A stretch of 64,000 nt of DNA from Marispirochaeta sp. (GTDB lineage Bacteria; Spirochaetota; Spirochaetia; JC444; Marispirochaetaceae), in assembly GCF_963668165.1 (NCBI RefSeq), contig NZ_OY764209.1, forward strand, positions 1,984,001-2,048,000, read 5' to 3'. Positions 63,538 through 64,000 of the stretch are shown here, piece by piece; positions within the stretch are counted from its first letter, which is position 1, and each line of letters begins with the position of its first letter. Made by a program: the position numbers and the translations under genes. The notes under the pieces were generated by a model that had not been told where the DNA came from, made no database searches, and saw nothing but the letters and a program-made list of their open reading frames with translations.

Positions 63538-64000
63538 GAGTCTTCTGGATATTTCCCGGGGTGTACGCTTCAAGATTGTTATTATCACCGTCCTTGTGCT
63601 TGTATCCACCCTTACTGCTTCCTCTGTTTTAATGAATCGTCTTTATGTAACAACCTACAAAGACGCTCTCCTGCTGGAAGGCACAGGAATTACCCGTAAT
63701 TTGAGGAATCAGCTGGAGAGGATCCTGGGATTTGAAATACAACTTAATGAGATTGTCGGTTTTGAGGGGCAGTGCAACGAGGCCGTAGCTGATCAAAATA
63801 TGCTGGATTTTGCCCTTGTAGCCGATACCCTGGGGAACGTAATTTTTCACAGTGATTCATATACAAACGGATCCTTCATTACTCCTCCCGGTATCTATGG
63901 TCTGAATTATGAAGATCCTGTTGTTGAAGCTGTATCGATTGCAGGCCGGGATGTGTGGACCCTGAGTCTGTCGTCGACGGACCAGTTTGGGCGTATCCAG
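63530..64000 (+). CDS. Membrane sensor protein, probable histidine kinase (3' end cut off)
   Basis: Begins at the ATG at 63530 inside the end of the previous gene (8-base overlap) and stays open through the last base, giving 157 residues. The start MTKSLLDISRGVRFKIV is followed by a membrane segment (about 17-38, VIITVLVLVSTLTASSVL) and a periplasmic sensor region (40-157). The regulator and binding protein upstream suggest a sensor kinase, but the catalytic domain lies outside the window. Confidence 0.75.
   Translation, partial: MTKSLLDISRGVRFKIVIITVLVLVSTLTASSVLMNRLYVTTYKDALLLEGTGITRNLRNQLERILGFEIQLNEIVGFEGQCNEAVADQNMLDFALVADTLGNVIFHSDSYTNGSFITPPGIYGLNYEDPVVEAVSIAGRDVWTLSLSSTDQFGRIQ

Overview
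The window looks like chromosomal DNA of a free-living anaerobic or microaerobic spirochaete (Spirochaetaceae/Spirochaetales). This is an inference from several signs. Exported binding proteins end their signal peptides in a spirochaete-style FAGGQ. There are many sugar, peptide and TRAP transporters. A large cNMP-domain protein and an SppA protein with an outer-membrane-like N-terminus have no obvious relatives elsewhere. The nif genes follow the nifH-nifI1-nifI2-nifD-nifK order of anaerobes. No rRNA, tRNA, CRISPR array, prophage or complete insertion sequence was found.

Layout. 0-10 kb: the end of a fucose-type sugar catabolic operon (aldo/keto reductase, lactonase-like amidohydrolase), then a YesN response regulator, a YesM histidine kinase and a membrane-anchored sugar-binding protein. 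These run into a sugar ABC importer (ATPase, permease with a coiled-coil tail, binding protein). The arrangement recalls XylFII-LytS-YesN three-component sugar sensing. 10-17.4 kb: ornithine carbamoyltransferase behind a small inverted-repeat element, a glycerophosphodiesterase, a GHKL ATPase paired with an [FeFe]-hydrogenase-like Fe-S protein, a thioesterase, a FadR-type regulator and an SppA peptidase fusion.

17.6-32 kb is the nitrogen-fixation island: nifV-nifA, then nifH-nifI1-nifI2-nifD-nifK-nifE-nifN-nifB, a [2Fe-2S] ferredoxin, modA-modB-modC and a GNAT gene, all on the + strand. Good sigma-54 promoters precede nifV and nifH, and two matching palindromes upstream of nifH look like activator sites. 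NifA would activate nifHDK, the NifI proteins would switch off the enzyme, NifE/N/B/V would make the cofactor and ModABC would bring in molybdate. nifV, nifA and nifE, and also the sugar-sensor gene, each carry a one-base shift in a homopolymer. Indel errors in the assembly are the likeliest cause.

32-39 kb: a small beta-barrel-like protein and a minus-strand MoxR/DUF58/transglutaminase/beta-propeller operon. 39-45.6 kb: a phosphodiesterase and a complete dipeptide/oligopeptide ABC importer. 45.7-52.2 kb: the 820-aa cNMP protein, a SEC-C (YchJ) protein, a HisKA_2 sensor kinase, a small HATPase-like protein and a DUF1576 membrane protein. 52.3-53.4 kb: a Dps-like ferritin and a PerR/Fur regulator, with near-identical 21-bp palindromes upstream of both. 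53.7-58.4 kb: a visibly A+T-richer TRAP transporter, UroD-family protein and IclR regulator operon, possibly acquired. 58.4-62 kb: a second MoxR/DUF58/membrane-protein operon. 62.1-64 kb: a CheY-like regulator, a substrate-binding protein and the start of a membrane sensor cut by the window edge.
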